NCBI RefSeq assembly: GCF_000758605.1
Contig: NZ_CP009282.1
Span: 6,200,001 to 6,264,000 of the forward strand
Length of the DNA: 64,000 nt
DNA from: Paenibacillus sp. FSL R5-0912
GTDB taxonomy: Bacteria > Bacillota > Bacilli > Paenibacillales > Paenibacillaceae
Direction: 5' to 3'
Part shown: one piece after another, positions 17,402-26,674 of the stretch
Position numbering within the stretch: the first letter of the stretch is position 1
Layout: each line of letters opens with the position of its first letter
Made by a program: the position numbers and the translations under genes
The notes under the pieces: generated by a model
What the model saw: the letters and a program-made list of their open reading frames with translations, nothing else
Told to the model about the DNA's origin: nothing
Databases searched by the model: none

Positions 17402-18682
17402 TTAGGACATCAGCTTGTCCCATAGCTCCTGATGAGACTTATACACGTGCGGGTACTTACGCTTCATGATCCGGATGCCTTCAGTCATGAAATAGTCACC
17501 GTGTTCTGCCCCGCCGGACGGCCACATCCCATCTGGAGGAGCCTGATCCAGCCTCTCTGCCGGATGCCTATACCCTTCCGAGGTGAAGAAATCATTGGCT
17601 TTGGCCTGTACGCCCGGATACATGCTTTTGTCTTTGATGAGCCGGTCGGTTTCCAGGAGCAGCTTATTTCCCCCTTGAGCCAGCGTGCGTTGCTGCTGCA
17701 CAGCCGGATTGCCGGGATCTATATAGTGGGCAAGCTCGGCGAAGAGCAGCGCTTCTTTGTAGGCTCTGTTCTCTGCCAGCTCACGGCTCTCTTCCAGCAG
17801 ACGTTCCACCGCTGATTCTCTCTCTGCCCCCTCAGGCAAGGAGCGTAGATAAGCCCTTATTTCCTGCTTAACCTTATGCCAGAACTGCATTTTATTCGTG
17901 TAGACCATGATTTTGATCCAATAAAAATAGAACTGTAAAGTATCTCCCTTCAGTTCAACATCATTATTCTCATTCAGGTCCTCATTCAGGCCCTCCTTCA
18001 GTTCTCCAGCCATCTCTTCATATATTCCCCAGGCTTCATCTCCCAGCTGATTCATCATCAGCACATCGGTATAGTCCGTCAGATAGACTCTCCGCCAGGC
18101 ACGGTGCTTCTTATCCAGCGCACGCGCAACACTTAGAGCCTTCTCATATCGCTCGTACTGCAGCAGAACACGGATTTGCAGCATCGTACCAATAACACTT
18201 GACCGCGTGCTGGGACTGAGCGCCTCTACCTTCTTCCATACTTCATCGAACATGCTCAGCTTATCCTCGGCAAGATACACTGAGGATAATGCAATGCTTG
18301 CCCCGGAGTGATCCGGCTTGAGTTCCAGTACCTTGCGGTACAGCTCCTCCGCCAGCCGGAAGTCCCCTGCAGCGAAGGCATCCGTGCCTTTATCAATGAG
18401 GGTATCCAGTTTCTGTGTGCTGCCGTTCTTGCGGGTGAAATCATATTCGTCACGCCGGATTGGATCACTCAAGTTATCATAAGCCTCGCGGATCTTACGG
18501 AACTCCTCCGGATACTGCTCTTGAGGAAATTCCTTAATCTTGGCCTCATAACCCGCTTCAATCGATTTCGGCGTAGCATTCACCCGTACACCCAGCTGTT
18601 TGTAGTAATTCACCATCTCAACCACAACCGGCTTGCTGCTCGTCCGGGTACCGGATGGTTGTTGATTTGCTGTTGCTTTCAT
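17402..18682 (-). CDS. J-domain-like/TPR protein lacking the HPD motif
   Basis: 426-residue soluble protein. Residues about 24-85 look like a DnaJ J-domain (NYYKQLGVRVNATPKSIEAG, then FRKIREAYDNLSDPIRRDEY). The HPD tripeptide that activates Hsp70 ATPase is absent: the loop reads EFPQEQYP. Helices follow in TPR-like units (AAGDFRLAEELYRKVLELKP; ENRAYKEALLFAELAHYIDP). Start at 18682 has GGGAGG; a second ATG at MVNYYKQ would remove 22 residues. It is a single gene with terminators on both sides. Known J-domain function requires HPD, so this is probably an adaptor or scaffold, not a co-chaperone. Exact role unknown. Confidence 0.75.
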   Translation of the reverse strand: MKATANQQPSGTRTSSKPVVVEMVNYYKQLGVRVNATPKSIEAGYEAKIKEFPQEQYPEEFRKIREAYDNLSDPIRRDEYDFTRKNGSTQKLDTLIDKGTDAFAAGDFRLAEELYRKVLELKPDHSGASIALSSVYLAEDKLSMFDEVWKKVEALSPSTRSSVIGTMLQIRVLLQYERYEKALSVARALDKKHRAWRRVYLTDYTDVLMMNQLGDEAWGIYEEMAGELKEGLNEDLNENNDVELKGDTLQFYFYWIKIMVYTNKMQFWHKVKQEIRAYLRSLPEGAERESAVERLLEESRELAENRAYKEALLFAELAHYIDPGNPAVQQQRTLAQGGNKLLLETDRLIKDKSMYPGVQAKANDFFTSEGYRHPAERLDQAPPDGMWPSGGAEHGDYFMTEGIRIMKRKYPHVYKSHQELWDKLMS

Positions 18683-18980
18683 CTTCCAGCCTCCCTATAG
18701 TTCAGCATTAATCCATAATAGAATTCTTATAATCAGAACCTCACCAACACTATGTTAACTTTATTATATACAAAATTGGCTGGGGGCTCGAGCTATTTAG
18801 GGGGACCACGGCTGCTAATCCTATTCCTCACTGCCCCGAGCAGGACGGATATCCATCAATAAAGAATATACAACCAGCTGAGGTAGTATATTGAAATAAC
18901 TATTTTGTACCATTGTCCCTGCCACTCATATCCGATATCGTAGGCTATAACACACCTATGGAAGGGGCAGATGTCACCCC
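18683..18980. other. Gene-free divergent spacer
   Basis: About 300 bp between the divergent J-domain-like gene and the acyltransferase gene. It must hold both promoters; AT-rich tracts are present but no -35/-10 pair is good enough to call. No repeat or RNA gene seen. Confidence 0.5.
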
Positions 18981-20099
18981 ATGCAAGCATCACAACCATC
19001 ATTATCCGCAGGAAATAGCAGTACGCCGAAGGCCACACGGTTGAAGGTTATCGATATGGTCCGCGGCATCACCATCCTGCTGGTCGTCGTTGGACATGCC
19101 GGCCTGACTCCAGCTGTACTGAACGATATGTTCAGAGACTTCCGTCTTCCGCTATTCTTCATCGTCTCCGGTTACTTATTCAGCGCCTCCAGGTATTTTG
19201 ACAATCTTAAGCTATTACTGCGGACCAAGCTCCTGACTCTCGTCCTCCCCTACTTCACAGCCGGGCTGCTGACTTACTGCCTCTGGGCACTCCTGCGGAT
19301 GCTCGCCAGCGACCATAGTCCGGATATTGGATGGGTCCAGCCGCTGGCCGCCCTCCTCTACGGCAACTATTCCAACGGACTGCTGCTGAACATCCCCATC
19401 TGGTTCCTGACCTGCCTGTTCGTTACACAGATCGTCTTCTGCATCACCATGCGCTACATACACACACGCTCCTGGCAGCTCCAGCTCGGGATCATGCTTA
19501 CCTTAAGCCTGACCGGCTATGGCCTGGGACGGGTCATCTTCTTGCCCTGGAACATCGATGTGGCCCTAGTGGCCCAGCTCTATGTGTTCATTGGCTATAA
19601 GCTGAAGCAGCATCAGGTACTGAGCAATATCCGCATTTTCAACCTCAATACCCTAATCCTGCTGTTCATCTTCCTGGCTGCCGCCTACTTCAACTCCTAT
19701 GTCGACATGAACAACCGGGTGTACGGCAACCTGCTCCTCTTCTACCTCGCCGGTATCGCCGGAAGCCTGCTGGCCATCAAAGGCACCCAATTGCTGTCCA
19801 AGTCCAAATTATTCGCGGCCCTCCTGACCTACATCGGCCAAGAGTCCCTGGTCATCCTGATCTTCCATTACGGCGTCTTCATCCTGCTGCTGAACTTCCT
19901 CGAACATTATGTGCTGGGGACCTATCTGGGCTGGTTGCCGACCACTATAATTGCGGTAGCCGGGTCGCTCGCCTTGAACCTGGTAATTCAGAAGGTCCCG
20001 GTGCTTAGCTTGCTGATTAGCGGGAGGAGGGGGAAGGGTAGTAGACCATCGTCCTCTGAGCCTGATGGCAGAAATGCTATTACATTAACGGGTGGATAA
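18981..20099 (+). CDS. Membrane acyltransferase, family 3
   Basis: 372-residue integral membrane acyltransferase of the OafA/WecH type, about ten helices. The catalytic-type N-terminal helix VIDMVRGITILLVVVGHAG contains the conserved His, and RLPLFFIVSGYLFS follows, as in family members that O-acetylate cell-surface glycans. The C-terminal tail is polar and basic. Start at 18981 is the first in-frame ATG; AAGGGG lies somewhat far upstream, so translation initiation is not certain. It ends at a strong terminator and has no operon partners, so the acceptor (teichoic acid, peptidoglycan or exopolysaccharide) is unknown. Confidence 0.85.
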   Translation: MQASQPSLSAGNSSTPKATRLKVIDMVRGITILLVVVGHAGLTPAVLNDMFRDFRLPLFFIVSGYLFSASRYFDNLKLLLRTKLLTLVLPYFTAGLLTYCLWALLRMLASDHSPDIGWVQPLAALLYGNYSNGLLLNIPIWFLTCLFVTQIVFCITMRYIHTRSWQLQLGIMLTLSLTGYGLGRVIFLPWNIDVALVAQLYVFIGYKLKQHQVLSNIRIFNLNTLILLFIFLAAAYFNSYVDMNNRVYGNLLLFYLAGIAGSLLAIKGTQLLSKSKLFAALLTYIGQESLVILIFHYGVFILLLNFLEHYVLGTYLGWLPTTIIAVAGSLALNLVIQKVPVLSLLISGRRGKGSRPSSSEPDGRNAITLTGG

Positions 20100-20124
20100 A
20101 AGTAATGATTTTCCTATACAACGA

Positions 20125-20155
20125 AAAGAAGACCTTGAGTACCAAGGTCTTCTTT
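20125..20155. terminator. Intrinsic terminator
   Basis: 13-bp perfect stem AAAGAAGACCTTG / CAAGGTCTTCTTT with loop AGTAC. It ends the acyltransferase gene and can also serve the convergent decayed gene from the right. Confidence 0.8.
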
Positions 20156-20185
20156 AGATTATTGTAGGTATATAACTATCCAGAA

Positions 20186-21001
20186 TTACATCAGCTTCTT
20201 AATCTCATCCAGTGGTAACTCAACGGCTTTGGATACAACTTCCGGAGTAAATCCATGAAGCAACAATTTACGGATAATCTCCGCTTGGGCTTCTTCTTTT
20301 CCTTCAGCTTTTCCTTCTTCGTATCCCCAACGTTTCCAGTGTGGCATCAACTCCATTATTGCTTCACCCTCCTCCGGGTATTGTTTCATTAATTCTCTTA
20401 GAATCTCTTCATCCTGTGCACGATCCTGCTTGAAATACAAATCTGCCACGGACATAATGAGCGCCAGCCGTCCCTGATCCAATCGTGCTTTTAGCTGCAT
20501 GAACATTCGCAGGAACTCCCCGCGTACTTCTCTCGCTTCTCTTGTAGTATAACCCATTTTGGCTAGCAACGCAGCAGCCACTGCATTATCCGAATTAATA
20601 AATTGGCGCCAGTTCTGCTTACGGAGCTCCACCTTTAGAAACTGGAAGCGCAGGATTTGGTGCTCCGGAATACTCATTTCCAAAATGTCCTGCTCCTCCC
20701 TGATCTCGTCTGAAGTAAAAATCGCAATCGGAATAATCAACTTATGCTCTTTCCGGTAGCGCTCGAATAGACGGCTGAAGTAAATAAACATCCGTTCGTG
20801 AAACTGTGTGTCTCTATACGATTGCGGCTCCAGATGGATTAGTATATAACCGTCCAGCCCTTTGTAGCGGATCTCCAGCAGCTTCTTAAAAGCTTCATCA
20901 TGCGGTATGGATATTTCTGTCGCCTCACGTTTCGAGAAATCCAGCTTATTCCATGCGATTATATTCCATTTTACTGGATTCGTATATGATAAAAAGAACA
21001 A
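20186..21001 (-). pseudogene. Rpn-type nuclease/transposase-like gene with internal deletion
   Basis: Resembles the Rpn (PD-(D/E)XK, recombination-promoting nuclease) family. The conserved block LIHLEPQSYRDTQFHERMF and the C-terminal segment with repeated GKAEGKEEAQAE helix are intact. The N-terminal nuclease half is shortened: HDEAFKKLLE is joined directly to IRYKGLDGYI, where family members have roughly 55 more residues carrying catalytic acids. The join preserves frame and fits recombination between short LLE-coding repeats. No convincing start codon or Shine-Dalgarno site precedes the conserved NKLDFSKREATE start, so the ends given are the open frame. Most likely inactive as a nuclease. 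Confidence 0.65.
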
Positions 21002-21019
21002 ACGTTCGATTTGACAATA

Positions 21020-21069
21020 AGCCCAAAGAAACCGACTTCACCTCAACGGCGGGTCAGTTTCTTCGGGCT
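21020..21069 (-). terminator. Terminator of the giant SLH protein gene
   Basis: Long inverted repeat, AGCCC-AAGAAAC-GAC arms on either side of a 16-base loop, 27 bp past the stop codon on the minus strand. No long T-run follows, so efficiency is uncertain. Confidence 0.65.
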
Positions 21070-21095
21070 CTACTTATAATTCGACTTGCAAGTTA

Positions 21096-24000
21096 CTATT
21101 TCAGCTGATACAAACGATAGATTAAGGCCGCGGCTTCTGCTTTGCTGGCGGTTTGAGCAGGACGGAAGCTCTGATCCTCGAAGCCTTCGAATAAATGAAT
21201 GCTCTTAGTCAACGCCACGCTTGAAGCAGCCCATTTCGATATCTTGGCTGCATCCTTAAAGGCTGCATTCACTGCTGCCGGCTGGGCAACAGCCGATTTA
21301 CCGTTATACGTTGTAATTGCCCGTGCAAGCATCGTTGCAATCTCTTCACGCGTGATGGTTGCCTCAGGGTCAAAAGCAACCGCCGATTTGCCGTTAATGA
21401 TCCCCGCTGCATAAGCAGCCGCAATCTCATCCGCATATGGATTCGTTGGCTTAATATCCTTGAAAGGCAAGGCTACGCCTTCCCCATTCAATCCATAGGC
21501 TCTGGATATCATTGCCGCAAACTGCTGGCGGGTAATCTTGTCGGATGGAGCAAACACTCCGCCCTCATCCAGGACGCCCTTGGTCAACAAATAATTGATC
21601 TCTTTAACTGCCCAGTGAGTAGCAGGAACATCCGAGAAGGCAGCGGATCCGAGCATCACTGTGTACTTACTGAAATGTCCTCTCGGAGCAGTTACAGTTT
21701 GAGTAACAGGATCATATTTACCTCCAACGGCTTCCCAAGTAAGACTCTCCTCATTAAGGACATACACGGTCAGATTCTCAAGATTAGCCTCTGAGTATTT
21801 CGAAGTATCAATAGAGGATACATCAAAAGTCACGTCTATCGGCTTGGCGAAACTTTTAACCGGTTGACCTCCAACAGATGCACTGAATTCCATCACAGGG
21901 ATGTTTGCCAGCGGTTCTGCCTGACGAGGTTTGTTAATAACAGCATTCTCTACAACTTCTGCTGCCAGATTAATCTTCTGGCCTGCCTCAATTTTACCGA
22001 AGGTATCAGGCTCGATGGTGAATGCCGTTTGGTCCATTTGGATCTTCAATCCGGCAATATCATTCTCCTTCACCAGTGTAAGAATCTCTGATGGAAGTGT
22101 GGTATTCAGCTTATGAATCCCTTCACTCACCGGAGGTACTTTAACCGTTAGGCTCAGCTTCAGATCAGCAGCGGTCCCGGCTCCAAGCTTGCTTGTCAAA
22201 TCTCCAGAGACAGAGACCAACGCCAGCTTCGCCGTTTCAATCTGTGCACTGATTAATCCCGAATCCAGCTGTGAAGAGACGGCGTTCCCTTCCACGGTTA
22301 CATTTTCTTTGGCGATCGTGACCTCACCAGCTTTGTTAAGTGCAGCCTGACTGGAAGAAATGACAGCGTCTTTTAACTTCTGAACTTCTTCCGCCGTGAT
22401 GCCCTGTGCATGATTCAGCACTGCAGCCGCATTCTCAATAAGTGCATGGGCGACTTCAACTGCCTTGTCAGAGCTGTCCAGTTTGTTCAGTAAATACGGA
22501 GCACTGCCTACCAACTCTGTAATAGAACTTACAATCTTCTGTTTCTCTGCAGGATCCTGAATGGTTTCCAGGAGTTGTGCTGCCGTATCCATAGCCAGAG
22601 ACAGACTCTTACTGTTCTGTTCAGCTTGTGCGGGAGTGTTAACCGATTTGAGTGACTCCGCAATGCTCGACAGCGCATTCTGTGCTGCCGAAGCCTTCTC
22701 GGCTGCTGAACCTGAAGTATTCTTCAACAGGTCTTGCAGCTTGTCATTCTGCTGCTGTACATTCCCATTACCCCCTGCTGTTGCTGCAGGAGAGGAAGCA
22801 GCCGGAGTGGCAGCAGAACCGGAAGTTCCTGACCCGGATCCCCCTGGAGCTGGTGTCGGCGTTGGCGTTGGCGTTGGAGTAGTACCGGCGTTTCCACCAC
22901 CTCCAATATCTGTTCCCGGCGGATTCTGACCTGGATCAACCACAGTGCCTGTAGCCGTCTCCAGAGTTACTTTTTTGTCCAGTGTATAGATTTGTCCGTC
23001 AATGGTCAGGGAAGCTTTGATCAAGTACGTACCGTCAGTCAAATATCTGCCATCTGCATAATTATAAGTAATTGCCGTTAGCGGGTAGCTTAGTGAGATC
23101 TGTGAGGACAGCACTTCCCCCGCTTCGTTCTGGAGTTCATAAGATGCATGTTCAGGATACAGACTCTTGCTGCCACTGCTCCAGCCCCCATTGGCAACCA
23201 GAATTTGCGGCTTCTTAATTTGTGCAATCTGATTGCCTGCCGCATCGACCAGTCCAATCTCCAGCGAGGTCGCACCGGCCGGGCGTATCAATTTGCCGTT
23301 CTGCAGTCCTACAATATCTATTCCTTGCAAGGCTTGTGGTGCAAGCTGAGTGAGCGTACCTGCCTGCAAAGTTCCAGGTGCGAAATGAATATTATACTGG
23401 TATTCTATAGCACCCATGATTTGGTCTACATACACCGTTACATCTCCTGGTGTCACTTGTACCTGATTGGCATTGTACGCATAGCCTTGAAGTTTCGATT
23501 TGTTGGCTGTGGTATATTCAACAGCATAGATGGTTCCGGATTCTGGTGACACCAAGGAAGCCAGCCCGGAAGCAGAATCATCCATGGTTAAGCTATTGTC
23601 TCCTGCATTGATTACAACGTTATCACGGTATACAAAAGTGCCCGATTGGGTCTGTGCCATCATACTGTAAGTTCCTTGCGTAGCGTAGAAATAATTCTCA
23701 TCTACAGCGTTGCTGTCGATAACATGGGGAACATAACTAGCCCCGGCTAAATCCCTCCGCACCACATACAGTTCTTCTGTCGGCTTATCCAGAATAACCT
23801 TGCTGACTTCCTGAAGTTCTTGTCTTGCGTCCAGCACCAGCGAATAATCCTTGCCGGGTTCTGTGCTAATGGAACCATACATGTAGTAACCATATTTGGC
23901 CTCTACTCCGGTATAGCTTCTGTCGTAGCGCATGAAGTCGACGCCTACCACTGAAGGAGAATCCACCACCAGAAACCCCTGTGATTCAGAAGTGCTAAGG

Positions 24001-26378
24001 TAATCAGATGTAACTGAATAAGATCCGTCACTTCTTCTAACTGTAGCCTGGATGTTGGCATAATCCAGTGGAACCCCGCCCTCATAGCCAGCACCTTCAG
24101 CTTTATCCAAGCCTCGCACACGGATTACAGCTTGAGATTCCGGATTAATGATCGCTACATATACCTTTTTAGTTAAATAATCAGTCTTGTTGAAGTACAG
24201 TTCACCAATATAATAAGCCTTGTCATCAGGAATCGTGAACGTTCCCTGCTCATCGGTGGTACCGAGCACTTCATCATAACGGCTGATCTTTACTCCAGCC
24301 ACCGGTTGTCCCTGTGCACCAGTATCATGCTGGCGTACTGTAATCGTTACCTTCTGCGCCTGGTCAACGGTCAGGTATGGCTTGTCTACCAGGTCAACCA
24401 GTTTGCCGTCTGCGCCTCTAATTTCGATATCAAGCTCGTTCTTCGGCAGAACCTTCAGTTCAGCCTCGCCCAACAGCGCCCCAAATACATATCCGCCATC
24501 TTTGTATACATACGGGAATAATTGAACCTTATAAGTTCCCGATTTAGCAGGCTTCCAATCCCGCTTGTTTATGCGCTGCAGATTACCTTCCTGTTCTTCA
24601 CTAGTCCAGCTCAGGTATTCGTTCGAAATGACAGTGCCACTCTCATCCGTAATTACCAGCCTATAATTACTGCTCACATCAAGACTATTGCCATGCTCAT
24701 CTGTCACTTTAACCAAAGCTTCTACACTCTCGCCCAGGACAATCTGACTCCGCATTTCGGCTTCGCTGTAATAATAACTAGTATCCTGCACCCTGAAGCT
24801 AATCTGAGTCTTATAAGTGCTGCCGCCATGGAAGGCATAAGCATCAGCAGTCGGAGTGAAATACGAATCCAGTGCAACGGCATTCGTATTAGTGTCGCTG
24901 GCATAAGAACTTCCCGAAGCAACGTTTGTGGTCAGGCGGTGAATTTGTTCACCTTTAGGTACGTATACATCGCTGCCAGCCGCAGGAGCATACATACTGA
25001 TCTGGTTGTAGTTGAATCTTCCATTCAGATAAGATACTTGAACTTTTGCCTGAGTTCCATCCATAACAGGTGCTTGAATATTCAGCTTACTGAAATCACT
25101 GGATTTCGCAGCAAGCGCTACCTCATGGCTGGCTTCCACCGGCTTGAATTTGTTCCGGAACACAATCTTACCTTCCACACCGGCGACTCTTCCAAGCGTT
25201 GTAAATTCATATTCTTTGTTCTTCTTCAGGTAGACTGTGTTTCCATAGAAAGTTGGAGCACCACTTGTACTATTAATCTGTTTGTACAGACTGTTATCAA
25301 TTAAGGAGTAATAGTCCACAATCACAGGTTTATCATCCCAGGTGTACTGGAGATTCACACGGCTGAACTCGCTCGCATCCTCAATAACTTCTTTATGAAC
25401 CCCGTCTACTGACGAGTACAATGAAGAAACAGGTGTCTGGAACAAATACGTTTCATTATTATTAAGTACATAAGAGCTGTAATTCCCTGATACCTCTCCA
25501 GTTCTGAGTACCAGCATAGCATACCCCGGGACAGCACTCTGATCGTCGAGTCCGCTTAACCCGTAGATATTTCTGCTCTGATCGCGGAACAATCTTCCCT
25601 TGGCATCAAGATAACGAATAGCTACAGTATAAGTACCTGCTTTTTGAAGATCGGTTATATAGATAGGCTTAGCTTCGTACTGCTCGCTTCCCTGCTTCAG
25701 TAATACAAACATAACCGATTTATTGAGCACCAGTTTCGTATTATCCTTAAGCTGGATCTGCCCGCTCGCATCCGTAGTATAATAGTACGAACTATAATTA
25801 CTCCACACTGCAACAGATTCACCCGCAAGCGGAACACCATTATTCAGGATGGTAAGTCTTACATTCTTATCATCACTGCGGATTTCCGAAGTAGAGGAAC
25901 TTTCATATGTATTAGAATCTTTGGTCATTCGTTCCAGCGAAATATCAATTCCTGTAGCAGAAGGTACACGGATGCTCTGGGATGGTGTCACAATCGTCCC
26001 TTTCTCGCCTGCATATTCTGCATGCAGGAAGTATTCCTCACCGGCTGCCAGACCTTCAAAAGAAAGATTGTTGTACGTCATAGATGTATAAACTGAATCC
26101 AGCACAGTAAGCTGGGCTACATTCCTCGCCTTCGCCAGACTGGCTATCTCGATGTCGTCCTTCTTAAGTACGAACTTAACCCCCGTTAGAACCTTAAGAT
26201 CGCTATAAGTCACGTCTACCACACTGTTGACCGTAATCTTTTGTTTGCCGTCCGGCAACCGTTCATTTGAGACTACCCCCGCTTTAAACGAGGCTGCAGA
26301 TACCTCAAGTACACTCATAAATGATAACAATAGTACTAACATCAGCGAAACCGTAGTTCTTAATTTTTTCGAGATCAT
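21096..26378 (-). CDS. Giant SLH-domain surface protein with Ig-like repeats
   Basis: About 1,760 residues, secreted and bound to the cell wall. ATG at 26378 is preferred over 26411 because GGAGA lies close upstream and the signal peptide starts there (MISKKLRTT, hydrophobic core, cleavage after VSA). Residues about 30-1150 form a series of beta-sandwich, carboxypeptidase-regulatory/CNA-B-like units (PLAGESVAVWSN; GVKISRYDEVLGTTDEQG). A TPTPTPTPTP linker near 1165 leads to a helical Ala/Ser/Gln-rich region (about 1200-1350) and another beta domain. Three SLH repeats close the protein (about 1580-1760: FSDVPATHW, FKDIKPTNPY, FKDAAKISKW), which bind pyruvylated wall polymer in this family. No enzyme motif seen; probably structural or adhesive. 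Confidence 0.88.
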   Translation of the reverse strand: MISKKLRTTVSLMLVLLLSFMSVLEVSAASFKAGVVSNERLPDGKQKITVNSVVDVTYSDLKVLTGVKFVLKKDDIEIASLAKARNVAQLTVLDSVYTSMTYNNLSFEGLAAGEEYFLHAEYAGEKGTIVTPSQSIRVPSATGIDISLERMTKDSNTYESSSTSEIRSDDKNVRLTILNNGVPLAGESVAVWSNYSSYYYTTDASGQIQLKDNTKLVLNKSVMFVLLKQGSEQYEAKPIYITDLQKAGTYTVAIRYLDAKGRLFRDQSRNIYGLSGLDDQSAVPGYAMLVLRTGEVSGNYSSYVLNNNETYLFQTPVSSLYSSVDGVHKEVIEDASEFSRVNLQYTWDDKPVIVDYYSLIDNSLYKQINSTSGAPTFYGNTVYLKKNKEYEFTTLGRVAGVEGKIVFRNKFKPVEASHEVALAAKSSDFSKLNIQAPVMDGTQAKVQVSYLNGRFNYNQISMYAPAAGSDVYVPKGEQIHRLTTNVASGSSYASDTNTNAVALDSYFTPTADAYAFHGGSTYKTQISFRVQDTSYYYSEAEMRSQIVLGESVEALVKVTDEHGNSLDVSSNYRLVITDESGTVISNEYLSWTSEEQEGNLQRINKRDWKPAKSGTYKVQLFPYVYKDGGYVFGALLGEAELKVLPKNELDIEIRGADGKLVDLVDKPYLTVDQAQKVTITVRQHDTGAQGQPVAGVKISRYDEVLGTTDEQGTFTIPDDKAYYIGELYFNKTDYLTKKVYVAIINPESQAVIRVRGLDKAEGAGYEGGVPLDYANIQATVRRSDGSYSVTSDYLSTSESQGFLVVDSPSVVGVDFMRYDRSYTGVEAKYGYYMYGSISTEPGKDYSLVLDARQELQEVSKVILDKPTEELYVVRRDLAGASYVPHVIDSNAVDENYFYATQGTYSMMAQTQSGTFVYRDNVVINAGDNSLTMDDSASGLASLVSPESGTIYAVEYTTANKSKLQGYAYNANQVQVTPGDVTVYVDQIMGAIEYQYNIHFAPGTLQAGTLTQLAPQALQGIDIVGLQNGKLIRPAGATSLEIGLVDAAGNQIAQIKKPQILVANGGWSSGSKSLYPEHASYELQNEAGEVLSSQISLSYPLTAITYNYADGRYLTDGTYLIKASLTIDGQIYTLDKKVTLETATGTVVDPGQNPPGTDIGGGGNAGTTPTPTPTPTPAPGGSGSGTSGSAATPAASSPAATAGGNGNVQQQNDKLQDLLKNTSGSAAEKASAAQNALSSIAESLKSVNTPAQAEQNSKSLSLAMDTAAQLLETIQDPAEKQKIVSSITELVGSAPYLLNKLDSSDKAVEVAHALIENAAAVLNHAQGITAEEVQKLKDAVISSSQAALNKAGEVTIAKENVTVEGNAVSSQLDSGLISAQIETAKLALVSVSGDLTSKLGAGTAADLKLSLTVKVPPVSEGIHKLNTTLPSEILTLVKENDIAGLKIQMDQTAFTIEPDTFGKIEAGQKINLAAEVVENAVINKPRQAEPLANIPVMEFSASVGGQPVKSFAKPIDVTFDVSSIDTSKYSEANLENLTVYVLNEESLTWEAVGGKYDPVTQTVTAPRGHFSKYTVMLGSAAFSDVPATHWAVKEINYLLTKGVLDEGGVFAPSDKITRQQFAAMISRAYGLNGEGVALPFKDIKPTNPYADEIAAAYAAGIINGKSAVAFDPEATITREEIATMLARAITTYNGKSAVAQPAAVNAAFKDAAKISKWAASSVALTKSIHLFEGFEDQSFRPAQTASKAEAAALIYRLYQLK

Positions 26379-26597
26379 ACGTTGTCTCCTTCTCCCCAGT
26401 TCATTCATCATAACCTTTAATCGGAACTACAATATCCCTCCATTCCCAAGTAATTCTATTAAAAAGTTTCATAACAAAGATGTTACATTTTTCTAACGAA
26501 TATGTCTATTAATTCCTTAATAAGGTGTCGAAAAACATCCTTACTACTACGGTTTTGTCACATTTTGTCTGCAATTCACACCATGAGTACGCAAAAA

Positions 26598-26628
26598 AAC
26601 GACGAAGACCTCTCAAGTCCCCATCGTT
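26598..26628 (-). terminator. Intrinsic terminator
   Basis: Minus strand: AACGATGGGGAC pairs with GGTCTTCGTCGTT (three G-T pairs), followed by TTTTTT. It lies 46 bp past the stop of the truncated membrane gene. Confidence 0.7.
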
Positions 26629-26674
26629 TCTATACTATAACAGAGCAATTCCGCTTAAACTTAGCAAAAAGCAA

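Noticed and set aside
22850-22890. GTTGGC-type short tandem repeat considered as a CRISPR or satellite
   Set aside because: It encodes the Thr-Pro linker of the giant SLH protein; no spacers are present.
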